A stretch of 64,000 nucleotides of DNA from Mycobacterium sp. 1100029.7 (GTDB taxonomy: Bacteria > Actinomycetota > Actinomycetes > Mycobacteriales > Mycobacteriaceae): contig NZ_LZSC01000082.1 in the NCBI RefSeq assembly GCF_001665235.1, positions 62,001 to 126,000 on the forward strand, read 5' to 3'. The notes below the pieces were generated by a model. That model made no database searches and had not been told where the DNA came from. It saw nothing but the letters and a program-made list of their open reading frames with translations. Made by a program: the position numbers and the translations under genes. How positions within the stretch are numbered: the stretch's first letter is position 1; every line of letters starts with the position of its first letter. Shown here in pieces: positions 14,527 to 23,273 of the stretch.

Positions 14527-15108
14527 ATGGCTACGGCACCGTATGGAGTTCGGCTACTGGTCGGCGCGGCGACAGTCGCCGTCGAGGAGACCATCAGGCT
14601 GCCGAAGACGATCCTGATGTACCCGATGACGGTAGCCAGTACGGCCGCGCACCTGGTGATGCGGTTCCAGCAGAACCTTGCCGAGCTGGTGATCAAGGGC
14701 GATTCCACCCTGGAGTCGATTTTTCCGCCCAAGGATGAAAACCCGGAATGGGCGACTTTCGACGAGGACGGCGCGGAGGCCATCGACGCGGCTCCCGCCG
14801 AATTGCCCGACGGCGCCGGGGGCGATCGCCGGGCCGAGGGGCGCTTTGCGCTGTATTCGGTGGCCGACGCCGCGCTGGACGCGGGCGCCCCGCCCAAGGC
14901 CGGGCAGTCGAAGAAATCAGTTCCCCAGCCGTCGGTCGCCGCCGAACTCGACTATCCGAGCCTGACGCTGGCCCAGCTGCGGGCCCGGGTGCAGTCGCTG
15001 AGCGTCGACGAGCTCGAAGCGCTACTGGCCTACGAGCAGGCCAGCAAGGCGCGGGCGCCGTTCGAGACGTTGTTGGCCAACAGGATCACCCGCGCGACCG
15101 CGAAGTGA
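14527..15108 (+). CDS. conserved actinobacterial protein, possibly lipid-droplet-associated (Rv1109c homologue)
   Basis: The protein has 193 residues. The N-terminus (about 1-55) is an amphipathic/hydrophobic helical segment (YGVRLLVGAATVAVEETIRL, TVASTAAHLVMRF) without a clear signal peptide. It is followed by a variable acidic/Pro linker (about 65-130). The C-terminal helical motif is YPSLTLAQLRARVQSLSVDE...LLAYE. I recall some databases naming homologues lipid droplet-associated protein, consistent with the amphipathic N-terminus, but I cannot verify this. Its TGA overlaps the xseA GTG (GTGA), so it is translationally coupled to exonuclease VII. Confidence 0.75.
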   Translation: MATAPYGVRLLVGAATVAVEETIRLPKTILMYPMTVASTAAHLVMRFQQNLAELVIKGDSTLESIFPPKDENPEWATFDEDGAEAIDAAPAELPDGAGGDRRAEGRFALYSVADAALDAGAPPKAGQSKKSVPQPSVAAELDYPSLTLAQLRARVQSLSVDELEALLAYEQASKARAPFETLLANRITRATAK

Positions 15109-16364
15109 CGCGAGCGACGAATTCGGAGGCGAACTCAGCCGAGAATCCGTTCCCGGTTCGTGCCGTCGCGATCCGGGTCGCGGGCTGGATCGACAGGCTG
15201 GGCACGGTGTGGGTCGAGGGGCAATTGGCCCAGATCAACATCCGCGCCGACTCCAAGACCGTGTTCATGGTGCTGCGCGACCCGGCCGCCGACATGTCGT
15301 TGACGGTGACGTGTCCACGCGACCTGGTGCTGGGCGCGCCGGTGAAGTTGGTCGAGGGCACGCAGGTGGTCGTCTGCGGCAAGCCCTCGTTCTACACCGG
15401 ACGCGGGACATTCTCGTTGCGGCTGAACGAAATTCGCGCGGTCGGGGTGGGCGAACTGCTGGCCCGCATCGACCGGCTGCGTCGGCTGCTGGACGCCGAA
15501 GGTCTGTTCGACCCGCGACTCAAGCGGCCAATCCCCTTCCTGCCGAGCATGATCGGGTTGATCACCGGCCGCGCCAGCGCCGCCGAACGTGATGTGACGA
15601 CGGTGGCCGGTGCCCGCTGGCCCGCGGTGCAATTCGCCGTGCGCAACACCGCCGTCCAGGGACCCAACGCGGTCGCCCAAATCGTGGACGCGTTAGGCGA
15701 ACTCGACCGCGACCCGGCCGTGGACGTAATCGTGCTGGCCCGCGGTGGCGGCAGCGTCGAGGACCTACTGCCGTTCTCCGACGAAACGCTGTGCCGCGCG
15801 ATCGCAGCCTGCCGTACCCCGGTGATCAGCGCGGTCGGCCACGAACCCGACAATCCGCTGTGTGATCTGGTCGCCGATCTGCGGGCGGCCACTCCGACCG
15901 ATGCGGCCAAGAAGGTGGTACCGGACGCCGCCGCGGAGCAGCGCGGAATCCACGACATGCGTCGGCGCAGTGCGCAGGCGTTGCGCAACTGGGTGGCGCG
16001 CGAGCAACGCGCGCTGACCCAACTGCGCAGCCGCCCGGTGCTGGCCGAGCCACTGTCCGCGCTGACGGCCCGCGGGGAGGAAATCCACCGCGCCCGCTCG
16101 GCCGGGCGCCGTGACATCACCCGGTTGGTCGCCGCCGAATCCGAACGCGTCGGCCACCTGTCCGCGCGCCTGGCTACGCTGGGCCCGGCCGCGACCCTGG
16201 CCCGCGGCTACGCGGTGGTGCAGACGGTGCCCGCCGCGGGGTCCTCCGCGGCGATGCAGGTGCTGCGCTCGGTGGACGACGCACCGGCCGGCACCCGGCT
16301 GCGGGTACGGGTTTCCGATGGCGCCGTAGCGGCGGTAAGCGAAGGGCTGACCGATGGTCACTAA
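15105..16364 (+). CDS. xseA: exodeoxyribonuclease VII large subunit
   Basis: The catalytic subunit of exonuclease VII, which degrades single-stranded DNA to oligonucleotides. It has 419 residues. An N-terminal OB fold (about 15-110; WVEGQLAQINIRADSKTVFMVLRD) binds ssDNA. The nuclease domain includes IGLITGRASAAERDV, VIVLARGGGSVEDLLPF and ISAVGHEPDNPLCDLVADLRAATPT, the XseA signature. A coiled-coil region then binds XseB, and the C-terminus has ARGYAVVQ. It starts with GTG 15105 inside the preceding stop (GTGA overlap). It overlaps xseB by 11 nt. Homologue of Rv1108c. Confidence 0.95.
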   Translation: MTRATNSEANSAENPFPVRAVAIRVAGWIDRLGTVWVEGQLAQINIRADSKTVFMVLRDPAADMSLTVTCPRDLVLGAPVKLVEGTQVVVCGKPSFYTGRGTFSLRLNEIRAVGVGELLARIDRLRRLLDAEGLFDPRLKRPIPFLPSMIGLITGRASAAERDVTTVAGARWPAVQFAVRNTAVQGPNAVAQIVDALGELDRDPAVDVIVLARGGGSVEDLLPFSDETLCRAIAACRTPVISAVGHEPDNPLCDLVADLRAATPTDAAKKVVPDAAAEQRGIHDMRRRSAQALRNWVAREQRALTQLRSRPVLAEPLSALTARGEEIHRARSAGRRDITRLVAAESERVGHLSARLATLGPAATLARGYAVVQTVPAAGSSAAMQVLRSVDDAPAGTRLRVRVSDGAVAAVSEGLTDGH

Positions 16365-16614
16365 GGACGGCGACGGATCGGGCGGCGACAAGGACCCCTC
16401 GGTTACGCCCATTAGTCAACTTGGCTATGAAGCCTGCCGCGACGAGCTGATCGACGTCGTGCGCCTGCTCGAGCAGGGCGGCCTGGACCTCGACGCATCG
16501 CTGAAGCTGTGGGAAAGAGGCGAAGAGCTCGCTAAACGCTGTGAAGAGCATTTAGCTGGCGCGCGCAAGCGGGTCGAGGACGCACTGGCCGCCGGGCAGT
16601 CCGACGAGGCTTGA
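16354..16614 (+). CDS. xseB: exodeoxyribonuclease VII small subunit
   Basis: An accessory helical subunit of exonuclease VII, 86 residues. It has the family core LGYEACRDELIDVVRLLEQG, LDLDASLKLWERGEELAKRCEEHL. Several XseB copies coat the XseA coiled coil. The 11-nt overlap with xseA indicates coupled translation and stoichiometric control. Homologue of Rv1107c. Confidence 0.95.
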   Translation: MVTKDGDGSGGDKDPSVTPISQLGYEACRDELIDVVRLLEQGGLDLDASLKLWERGEELAKRCEEHLAGARKRVEDALAAGQSDEA

Positions 16615-16674
16615 GTCGAGGTCTCTATGGAAATTCAATTCCGCCATTTTTGCAAAACTGTAACGTGTTTCAGT

Positions 16675-16680
16675 TATGCT
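16675..16680 (+). promoter_or_regulatory. predicted -10 (TATGCT) of the 3-beta-HSD-like gene
   Basis: TATGCT is followed by 7 nt and ATG 16688. TTGCAA at 16650-16655 could act as -35 with a 19-bp spacer. The ATG at 16676 lies inside the hexamer and is therefore unlikely to be the start. Confidence 0.55.
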
Positions 16681-16687
16681 CTCCGGC

Positions 16688-17800
16688 ATGGGTGATCCTG
16701 CACTGACAACCGAACTCGGCCGCGTCCTGGTCACCGGCGGCTCTGGCTTTGTCGGCGCCAACTTGGTGACCACCTTGCTCGACCGCGGATATTCGGTGCG
16801 GTCCTTCGACCGCGCGCCCTCACCGCTGCCCCCGCACCCGCAACTGCAGGTGTTGCAGGGCGACATCACCGACAAGGCGGTCTGCGCGCAGGCGGTCGAC
16901 GGCATCGACACGGTGTTCCACACGGCGGCGATCATCGAGTTGATGGGCGGCGCGTCGGTGACCGACGAATATCGGCAGCGTAGCTTCGCGATCAATGTCG
17001 GCGGCACCGAAAACCTGGTGGAGCTTGGCCGCGCCGCAGGCGTGCAGCGGTTCGTCTACACGTCGTCTAACAGTGTGGTCATGGGCGGCCAAAATATCGT
17101 CGGCGGTGACGAGACCATCCCCTACACCACCCGGTTCAACGATCTCTACACCGAGACCAAGGTGGTCGCCGAACGATACGTGTTGTCTCAGAGCGGCATT
17201 GACGGCATGTTGACGTGCGCGATCCGTCCGAGCGGCATTTGGGGCCGCGGCGATCAGACGATGTTCCGAAAGCTCTTCGAGAGCGTGATCGCCGGCCACG
17301 TCAAGGTGCTGATCGGCCGCAAATCGGCCCGGCTGGATAACTCCTACGTACACAACCTGATTCACGGCTTCATCCTGGCCGCACAGCACCTGGTCCCCGG
17401 CGGCACCGCACCCGGGCAGGCGTACTTCATCAACGACGACGACCCGATCAACATGTTCGAGTTCGCCCGGCCGGTGGTGGAGGCCTGCGGTCAGCCCTGG
17501 CCCCGGGTGCGGGTCAACGGGCCCGTCGTGCGCGCGGCCATGACCGGCTGGCAACGCCTGCACTTCCGGTTCGGCATACCGGCGCCGCTGCTCGAGCCGC
17601 TGGCCGTCGAGCGGTTGTACCTGGACAACTTCTTCTCGATCGCCAAGGCTTCTCGCGATCTGGGCTACCAGCCGCTATTCACCACCGAGAAGGCGCTCAC
17701 CGAGTGCCTGTCGTACTACGTGGAGATGTATCAGCAGATGGAAAGCGATGCGGTGGCGTCCAAGGCCGTCGCCAAGCGGACGGGCGGCGGCTCTCGCTGA
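16688..17800 (+). CDS. 3-beta-hydroxysteroid dehydrogenase/isomerase-type NAD(P)-dependent dehydrogenase
   Basis: The protein has 370 residues, the same as H37Rv Rv1106c, which oxidises cholesterol-type 3-beta-hydroxysteroids to 4-en-3-ones. It is an extended short-chain dehydrogenase: NAD(P) motif VTGGSGFVGANL (about 15-26), FHTAAIIELMGG, and catalytic triad elements Ser in YTSSNSVVMGG and YxxxK in YTETKVVAE. The SDR-specific RPSGIWGRGD follows. The C-terminal part (LYLDNFFSIAKASRDLGYQP) is typical of the family. No signal peptide. The start is fixed by length agreement with H37Rv and the leaderless -10. It is separate from the xse operon by 73 bp. Confidence 0.9.
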   Translation: MGDPALTTELGRVLVTGGSGFVGANLVTTLLDRGYSVRSFDRAPSPLPPHPQLQVLQGDITDKAVCAQAVDGIDTVFHTAAIIELMGGASVTDEYRQRSFAINVGGTENLVELGRAAGVQRFVYTSSNSVVMGGQNIVGGDETIPYTTRFNDLYTETKVVAERYVLSQSGIDGMLTCAIRPSGIWGRGDQTMFRKLFESVIAGHVKVLIGRKSARLDNSYVHNLIHGFILAAQHLVPGGTAPGQAYFINDDDPINMFEFARPVVEACGQPWPRVRVNGPVVRAAMTGWQRLHFRFGIPAPLLEPLAVERLYLDNFFSIAKASRDLGYQPLFTTEKALTECLSYYVEMYQQMESDAVASKAVAKRTGGGSR

Positions 17801-18040
17801 GGGGGCCGACCAAGCAGCGGCCGCTTTTCGTCAGCGGCGGTGGCCGCGCCTGCTCGCCTGGGGGTGTCGTTCGCCCACCAGTACGAACCAAACGGGTTGA
17901 AGCACAAACGAATTCGCTGGTGACGATGACCGAACTGCAGCCGCCCCAGCAGCCGACCGATCTCGGTGGCGAGCCATACTGACGTGATCGCTGTCGGGGA
18001 CGGCTAAGGTTCAGCTCAACGGCGACACGGAGGGCGGCGT
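17801..18040. other. 240-bp spacer before the AI-2E family gene
   Basis: No gene is supported. The only open frame of note is an 18-codon reading at 17926-17982 with no ribosome site. The last 15 bp carry the GGAGGG ribosome site of the next gene. Confidence 0.5.
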
Positions 18041-19183
18041 ATGAACACTGAATTCACCCCTACCCAAAAGCGCGCCCTCGCGATATTCACCTTGATCGCC
18101 CTGCTGTTCGGCGCCTACTTCCTGCGCGACTACTTCGTGCTCGTCGTGGTGGCCGCGGTCGGGGCTTATTTGTTCACGCCGCTGTTCAATCGCTTCAACA
18201 AGAGGCTCGGCACCGGCCTGGCGGCCACCTGCACCCTGCTTTCAGCCCTGGCCATGGTCATCGTGCCGGTCGCGCTTTTGGTGGTACTGGGCGTCGTCCA
18301 GATCGCGCGCATGGTCGATAGCGTCGCCGGGTGGGTCAAGGCCACCGATCCCAGCGAGCTCGGCGGCCGGGTTCTGCAGCTCGTCAACGACGTGTTGAGC
18401 CGAATCCCGTTCGTGCACATCACGGTAACTCCCGAGATGCTGCGCCAAGCGATGGTCAGCGCGGCGCAGCATGGCGGTCAGTGGCTGCTGCAATTCCTGC
18501 AGGGCGCCGCGGGCGGACTCGCCGCTGCGATCACCCACGGGATCATCTTCTTGTATGTATTTCTGGCGTTGTTGGTGCACCGGGAGAAGTTGCGCACGTT
18601 ACTCGGTCAGCTCAACCCGCTGGGTGAAGAAGTCACCGATCTGTACCTGAAGAAGACGGGTGCGATGGTGCGGGGCACCGTTTTCGGCCAGTTCGTGATC
18701 GCGCTGTGTCAGGGTGTCGCCGGTGCGGCGTCGATCTACATCGCCGGGTTCCATCACGGCTTTTTCATTTTCGCGGTTCTGCTCACGGCGCTGTCGATCA
18801 TCCCGTTGGGCGGCGGCATCGTGACGATTCCGTTCGGCATCGGAATGATGCTCTACGGCAACATCTTCGGTGGCGCCTTCGTGGTGCTGTGGCACCTGCT
18901 GGTGGTCACCAACATCGACAACGTGCTGCGTCCGATCCTGGTGCCGCGCGACGCGCGGCTGAATTCGGCGCTGATGCTGCTGTCGGTCTTCGCCGGTATC
19001 GCGATGTTCGGCCCCTGGGGCATCGTCATCGGCCCGGTGCTGATGATCCTGATCGTCACGACCATCGACGTCTACCTGGCGGTCTATCAAGGTGTCGAAC
19101 TGGTGGATCCGGACCAGGAAGCACCCAAGAGCCGCCGTTGGTTACCGTGGCGGAAGTCTGCCGCTAAGTCAGTCGCGCAGTGA
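18041..19183 (+). CDS. AI-2E family transporter / integral membrane protein
   Basis: The protein has 380 residues with about eight transmembrane helices grouped N-terminally (ALAIFTLIALLFGAYFL, LVVVAAVGAYLF, TLLSALAMVIVPVALLVVLG), centrally and C-terminally. The central loop of about 100 residues (MVDSVAGWVKATDP ... HITVTPEMLRQAM) is typical of the AI-2E/TqsA/PerM family. The family motif ALLTALSIIPLGGGIVTIPFGIG-like segment is split here around residue 250. Relatives export small molecules or act as Na+/H+ antiporters; the mycobacterial substrate is unknown. A strong GGAGGG lies 9 nt before ATG 18041. The 3' end overlaps the convergent hydrolase by 20 nt. H37Rv Rv1101c is the homologue. Confidence 0.85.
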   Translation: MNTEFTPTQKRALAIFTLIALLFGAYFLRDYFVLVVVAAVGAYLFTPLFNRFNKRLGTGLAATCTLLSALAMVIVPVALLVVLGVVQIARMVDSVAGWVKATDPSELGGRVLQLVNDVLSRIPFVHITVTPEMLRQAMVSAAQHGGQWLLQFLQGAAGGLAAAITHGIIFLYVFLALLVHREKLRTLLGQLNPLGEEVTDLYLKKTGAMVRGTVFGQFVIALCQGVAGAASIYIAGFHHGFFIFAVLLTALSIIPLGGGIVTIPFGIGMMLYGNIFGGAFVVLWHLLVVTNIDNVLRPILVPRDARLNSALMLLSVFAGIAMFGPWGIVIGPVLMILIVTTIDVYLAVYQGVELVDPDQEAPKSRRWLPWRKSAAKSVAQ

Positions 19184-19961
19184 GGAATTCGACGACCCGC
19201 TTACGTGCCTCGTAGGCGGGATGACCGTCGACCTCGCGAACCTCGGAGGTCAGCACCGAGTGCGCTGACTTCGCGAAGCCGTAGGCGTTGCCCGGGCTGG
19301 AGTCGATTTCGATCACCTCGAACGCGTCGCCCAGCCGCTGCTTGAGCACGGCAAACCGTTCGGCGGGCACCACCGGATCCTCGCTGAACCGCAAGCCCAT
19401 GGCGCACAAGCCATCACTGGCCGCGCGACTGGCTACGGCGGCCAACTCGGCCTCACTCAGGCCCGGATCGCTGCGACGCGCACGACCCAGCGGCAGCGGC
19501 ACCGACGGCTGCGACAGCACCGGAGCCAGCACGCTGTCGTCGACCGCGGCGGCCAGCGCGAAGCCGCCGGTGAAGCACTGCCCGATCACGCCGACTCCCT
19601 TGCCCGGCGTGGACGCGTTGAGATCGCGGGCCAGCGCACGCAGGAACAACGACACCGGCCGCTGCTTGTTGGTCGCGAACGCCGCGAATTCCTTTGCCAC
19701 ACAAGCCCGGGAGATCGTCGCCGCGATGGAGCCGTTCGTCTTGGCCCTGCCCGGCGTCCCGAACAGCGAGGGCATGGCGACAGTGAACCCGTTGTCCACC
19801 AGGTGATTACCCAGGGCGAGCACGCCCGGGTGGATCCCCGGTATCTCGGGAATCAGCACGACTCCTGGTCCGGCGCCCCTGCGATAGACGTCGTGGGTGT
19901 AGCCGCCGCCGGTGAACGGCGACGGCGTCCATCCGGACAGGTCTGCTTCGGGGGAAGTCAC
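19164..19961 (-). CDS. dienelactone hydrolase family protein
   Basis: A cytosolic alpha/beta hydrolase of 265 residues. The nucleophile elbow is GQCFTGG with Cys in place of Ser, the hallmark of dienelactone hydrolase and carboxymethylenebutenolidase. The strand before it is PGVVLIPEIPGIHPGV. The acid and His would be in the C-terminal half (candidates in EDPVVPAERF and KSAHSVL). The natural substrate is unknown; relatives cleave cyclic or aromatic esters. The start GTG 19959-19961 has GGAG at 9-nt spacing. It follows the DUF4245 gene with 11 nt between, so the two are co-transcribed. Confidence 0.85.
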   Translation of the reverse strand: MTSPEADLSGWTPSPFTGGGYTHDVYRRGAGPGVVLIPEIPGIHPGVLALGNHLVDNGFTVAMPSLFGTPGRAKTNGSIAATISRACVAKEFAAFATNKQRPVSLFLRALARDLNASTPGKGVGVIGQCFTGGFALAAAVDDSVLAPVLSQPSVPLPLGRARRSDPGLSEAELAAVASRAASDGLCAMGLRFSEDPVVPAERFAVLKQRLGDAFEVIEIDSSPGNAYGFAKSAHSVLTSEVREVDGHPAYEARKRVVEFLTARLT

Positions 19962-19972
19962 GCGCGTCGCTC

Positions 19973-20644
19973 CTATCGGCTGGTGGGCAGCGGCGGCTGC
20001 GACTGCGTCGCCGTCGCCAGCGTACGAAATTGGTCGGTGCTTCCGGCACCCGTGATCGCGATCTGGGCAACGCCGCCGGGACCGGTCAGCCGGGTGGTCC
20101 AGATCGGTTCGGCGTCGGCGCCACCCTGACCGGTCGCGCGGTAGATCACCCAGTTGGTGCCCGCCACATCGACGGTCCCGGTCGGATACGCCGAGGGGTG
20201 AATCGAGCCGACCAACTTGTCTTCGTCGGCGTTGCTCTGCGTCAGGCTGACATACATCCCGGTCGGGCTGATGTAGCCGACCGTCGAGGTGGCCGCATTG
20301 AGCCGCTGATTACCCGACGTCCGCCCGTTCTCGATACCGCCGCGCCCCCCGGAGTTGGCCTGCCAGCCCGCGGGCAACACCGGCAACCGGATCGGGAACC
20401 CCAGCGTCTGGGCATCCGCACGCAAGGCCGTCGCCGCGTCGTAAGACGGAATTGTTCCCTTGTTCGCTCCGGTGGGCTCAAATGAGCACATTCCCACGAG
20501 CCCGGCCAGCACGATGCAGCCGATCACCAGCGGTGCCAGCGACCAGAACATGTCACGACCGTCCTGCAGCAGGCGCGGTTTCGCCGGCCGGGGCGCCGGC
20601 ACCGGCTCACCGGCCGGATCGGCGTGGGGCTGCTCCTCGGTCAC
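19973..20644 (-). CDS. DUF4245 membrane-anchored protein (Rv1100 homologue)
   Basis: The protein has 223 residues. A Pro-rich cytoplasmic N-terminus (about 1-30) is followed by one transmembrane helix (MFWSLAPLVIGCIVLAGLVG) and an extracytoplasmic domain. The latter contains the DUF4245 pattern FPIRLPVLPAGWQANS, YISPTGMYVSLTQS and TNWVIYRA. The function is unknown. GTG 20642-20644 is used; an in-frame ATG at 20669-20671 would add nine residues. It is divergent from glpX with 80 bp between starts. Confidence 0.85.
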   Translation of the reverse strand: MTEEQPHADPAGEPVPAPRPAKPRLLQDGRDMFWSLAPLVIGCIVLAGLVGMCSFEPTGANKGTIPSYDAATALRADAQTLGFPIRLPVLPAGWQANSGGRGGIENGRTSGNQRLNAATSTVGYISPTGMYVSLTQSNADEDKLVGSIHPSAYPTGTVDVAGTNWVIYRATGQGGADAEPIWTTRLTGPGGVAQIAITGAGSTDQFRTLATATQSQPPLPTSR

Positions 20645-20724
20645 GCCATGAGTATCCCAGCCCGCTCTCAACAGCTACAGCCCAGCTCCAGTCGACCGAT
20701 CTGCTTCTGGGACAATCAGCAACC

Positions 20725-21810
20725 ATGACAGCATCGGGCGGATCTGGTTCGTCTTCGACCGCGACCGCGGGTCACGACCCGCAGGTACGGGCACGCCGCG
20801 AAGCCCCCGACCGCAACCTGGCCCTGGAACTGGTCCGGGTCACCGAGGCCGGCGCAATGGCCGCCGGCCGCTGGGTGGGTCGCGGCGACAAGGAGGGCGG
20901 CGACGGTGCGGCCGTCGACGCCATCCGCGAGCTGGTCAACACGGTCTCCATGCGTGGGGTCGTGGTGATCGGCGAGGGCGAAAAAGACGAAGCGCCGATG
21001 CTTTACAACGGCGAGGAGGTCGGCAACGGCGACGGCCCGGATTGCGACTTCGCCGTCGACCCGGTGGACGGCACCACGCTGATGAGCAAGGGCATGCCCA
21101 ACGCCATCTCGGTGCTGGCGGTCGCCGACCGCGGCGCGATGTTCGATCCGTCGGCGGTGTTCTACATGAACAAGATCGCCGTCGGGCCCGAGGCGGCGCA
21201 CGTGCTGGACATCACCGCCCCGATCGCCGACAACATCCGCGCGGTCGCCAAGGTCAAAGGCCTGTCGGTGCGGGACATGACGGTGTGCATCCTGGACCGG
21301 CCGCGGCACGCCCAGCTCATCGAAGACGCTCGCGCCACCGGCGCCCGCATCCGGCTGATCACCGACGGTGACGTCGCCGGGGCGATCTCCGCCTGCCGGC
21401 CCAACTCCGGCACCGACATGCTGGCCGGGATCGGCGGCACCCCGGAGGGCATCATCGCCGCCGCGGCGATCCGCTGTATGGGCGGGGCCATTCAGGCGCA
21501 ACTGGCGCCCAAAGATGAGCCCGAGCGCCGCAAGGCGCTCGACGCCGGATACGACTTGGACCAGATCCTGACCACCGAAGACCTGGTGTCCGGTGACAAC
21601 GTCTTCTTCTGCGCCACCGGGGTCACCAGTGGCGACCTGCTCGCGGGAGTGCAGTACTACCCCGGCGGCTGCACCACGCAGTCGATCGTGATGCGCTCGA
21701 AGTCGGGCACCGTCCGGATGATCGAGGCCTACCACCGGCTTTCGAAGCTCAACGAATACTCCGCGATCGACTTCACCGGTGACAGCACCGCCGCCTATCC
21801 CCTGCCGTAA
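20725..21810 (+). CDS. glpX: fructose-1,6-bisphosphatase class II
   Basis: A gluconeogenic enzyme: fructose-1,6-bisphosphate gives fructose-6-phosphate + Pi, metal-dependent. It has 361 residues. Key blocks are RGDKEGGDGAAVDAIR, VIGEGEKDEAPMLYNGE (metal-ligand Glu), and FAVDPVDGTTLMSKG, the Asp-rich Li-sensitive phosphatase motif. Later blocks are LITDGDVAGAI and GGTPEGIIAAAAI. H37Rv GlpX (Rv1099c) is the main FBPase there and is essential for growth on gluconeogenic carbon. No ribosome site is obvious; a GACAAT hexamer 8 nt upstream may be a weak -10. The next gene, fum, is 36 bp downstream. Confidence 0.95.
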   Translation: MTASGGSGSSSTATAGHDPQVRARREAPDRNLALELVRVTEAGAMAAGRWVGRGDKEGGDGAAVDAIRELVNTVSMRGVVVIGEGEKDEAPMLYNGEEVGNGDGPDCDFAVDPVDGTTLMSKGMPNAISVLAVADRGAMFDPSAVFYMNKIAVGPEAAHVLDITAPIADNIRAVAKVKGLSVRDMTVCILDRPRHAQLIEDARATGARIRLITDGDVAGAISACRPNSGTDMLAGIGGTPEGIIAAAAIRCMGGAIQAQLAPKDEPERRKALDAGYDLDQILTTEDLVSGDNVFFCATGVTSGDLLAGVQYYPGGCTTQSIVMRSKSGTVRMIEAYHRLSKLNEYSAIDFTGDSTAAYPLP

Positions 21811-21846
21811 CCAGCGAAGCAACCCCAACGAAGAGGAAATCTATTC

Positions 21847-23256
21847 ATGGCCGACAGCGCCGAATTTCGTATCGAACACGACACCATGGGCGAGGTGCGG
21901 GTGCCCGCAAAAGCGTTGTGGCGAGCGCAAACCCAGCGCGCTGTGGAAAACTTTCCGATTTCGGGCCGAGGCCTGGAGCGCACTCAGATCCGCGCGCTGG
22001 GGCTGCTGAAAGGCGCCTGCGCCCAAGTGAATCGCGACCTCGGGCTGCTGGCGCCGGAGAAGGCCGAGGCGATCATCGCGGCGGCTGCTGAGATCGCCGA
22101 CGGCAAGCACGACGACCAATTCCCGATCGACGTCTTCCAGACCGGTTCGGGCACCAGCTCCAACATGAACACCAACGAGGTGATCGCGTCGATCGCGGCG
22201 ATGGCGACCCCGCCTGTGCAAGTGCACCCCAACGACGACGTCAACATGTCACAGTCGTCCAACGACACGTTCCCGACCGCCACCCACATCGCGGCCACCG
22301 AAGCCGCTGTGCGCCACCTCATTCCGGCCCTCGAGGTGCTGCACGAGGCACTGGCCACCAAGGCCAGCGAGTGGCACACCGTGGTCAAGTCGGGCCGCAC
22401 CCACCTGATGGACGCCGTCCCGGTGACCCTCGGCCAGGAATTCAGCGGGTACGCCCGGCAGATCGAGGCCGGCATCGAGCGGGTGCGTGCCACGCTGCCG
22501 CGCCTGGGCGAACTGGCGATCGGCGGCACCGCGGTGGGCACCGGGCTCAACGCCCCCGACGGCTTCGGCGCCAAAGTCGTCGAGGCACTGGTCACCTCGA
22601 CCGGACTTGCCGAATTGCGCACGGCAGCAAACTCTTTCGAAGCCCAAGCGGCACGCGACGGTCTGGTCGAGGCCTCCGGCGCGCTGCGCACCATAGCCGT
22701 GTCGCTGACCAAGATCGCCAACGACGTCCGCTGGATGGGCTCGGGACCGCTGACCGGTTTGGCCGAGATTCAGCTGCCCGATCTGCAGCCGGGTAGCTCG
22801 ATCATGCCGGGCAAGGTCAATCCCGTGCTGCCGGAGGCGGTTACGCAGGTCGCCGCGCAGGTGATCGGCAACGACGCCGCCGTCGCAGTGGGCGGCTTGT
22901 CGGGCGCGTTCGAGCTCAACGTCTACATCCCGATGATGGCCCGCAACATCCTGGAGTCGTTCAAGCTGCTGACCAACGTGTCGAAGCTGTTCGCCGAGCG
23001 CTGCATCGTCGGGCTGACGGCCAACGTCGACCACTTGAAGGAGTTGGCCGAGTCGTCGCCGTCGATCGTGACGCCGCTGAACTCCGCGATCGGCTACGAG
23101 GAGGCCGCCGCGGTGGCCAAGCAGGCGCTCAAGGACAAGAAGACCATCCGGCAGACCGTGATCGACCGCGGCCTGATCGGTGACAAGCTGTCGATCGAGG
23201 AGTTGGACCGTAGGCTTGACGTGCTGGCGATGGCCAAGGTCAAGCCGGCTAACTAG
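21847..23256 (+). CDS. fum: fumarate hydratase class II
   Basis: A TCA-cycle enzyme: fumarate + H2O reversibly gives L-malate. It is a homotetramer of the aspartase/fumarase superfamily. It has 469 residues. Active-site regions seen are TGSGTSSNMNTNEV (about 100), SQSSNDTFPTA, KSGRTHLMDAVP and the superfamily signature GSSIMPGKVNP near residue 320. Class II enzymes need no Fe-S cluster. GAGGAAA lies about 9 nt before ATG 21847. The gene directly follows glpX, and the small DUF gene at 23274 follows after 17 nt, so glpX-fum-Rv1097c-like may form one transcript. Homologue of Rv1098c. Confidence 0.95.
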   Translation: MADSAEFRIEHDTMGEVRVPAKALWRAQTQRAVENFPISGRGLERTQIRALGLLKGACAQVNRDLGLLAPEKAEAIIAAAAEIADGKHDDQFPIDVFQTGSGTSSNMNTNEVIASIAAMATPPVQVHPNDDVNMSQSSNDTFPTATHIAATEAAVRHLIPALEVLHEALATKASEWHTVVKSGRTHLMDAVPVTLGQEFSGYARQIEAGIERVRATLPRLGELAIGGTAVGTGLNAPDGFGAKVVEALVTSTGLAELRTAANSFEAQAARDGLVEASGALRTIAVSLTKIANDVRWMGSGPLTGLAEIQLPDLQPGSSIMPGKVNPVLPEAVTQVAAQVIGNDAAVAVGGLSGAFELNVYIPMMARNILESFKLLTNVSKLFAERCIVGLTANVDHLKELAESSPSIVTPLNSAIGYEEAAAVAKQALKDKKTIRQTVIDRGLIGDKLSIEELDRRLDVLAMAKVKPAN

Positions 23257-23273
23257 GCGGGAGTAGATCTGCG

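Noticed and set aside
17926..17982. 18-codon ORF (MTELQPPQQPTDLGGEPY) before the AI-2E gene
   Set aside because: No ribosome site or -10 at suitable spacing and no evidence of coding; kept only as spacer content.
20452..20724. In-frame 5' extension of glpX
   Set aside because: It runs antisense through the DUF4245 gene; the ATG at 20725 gives the H37Rv-like length.
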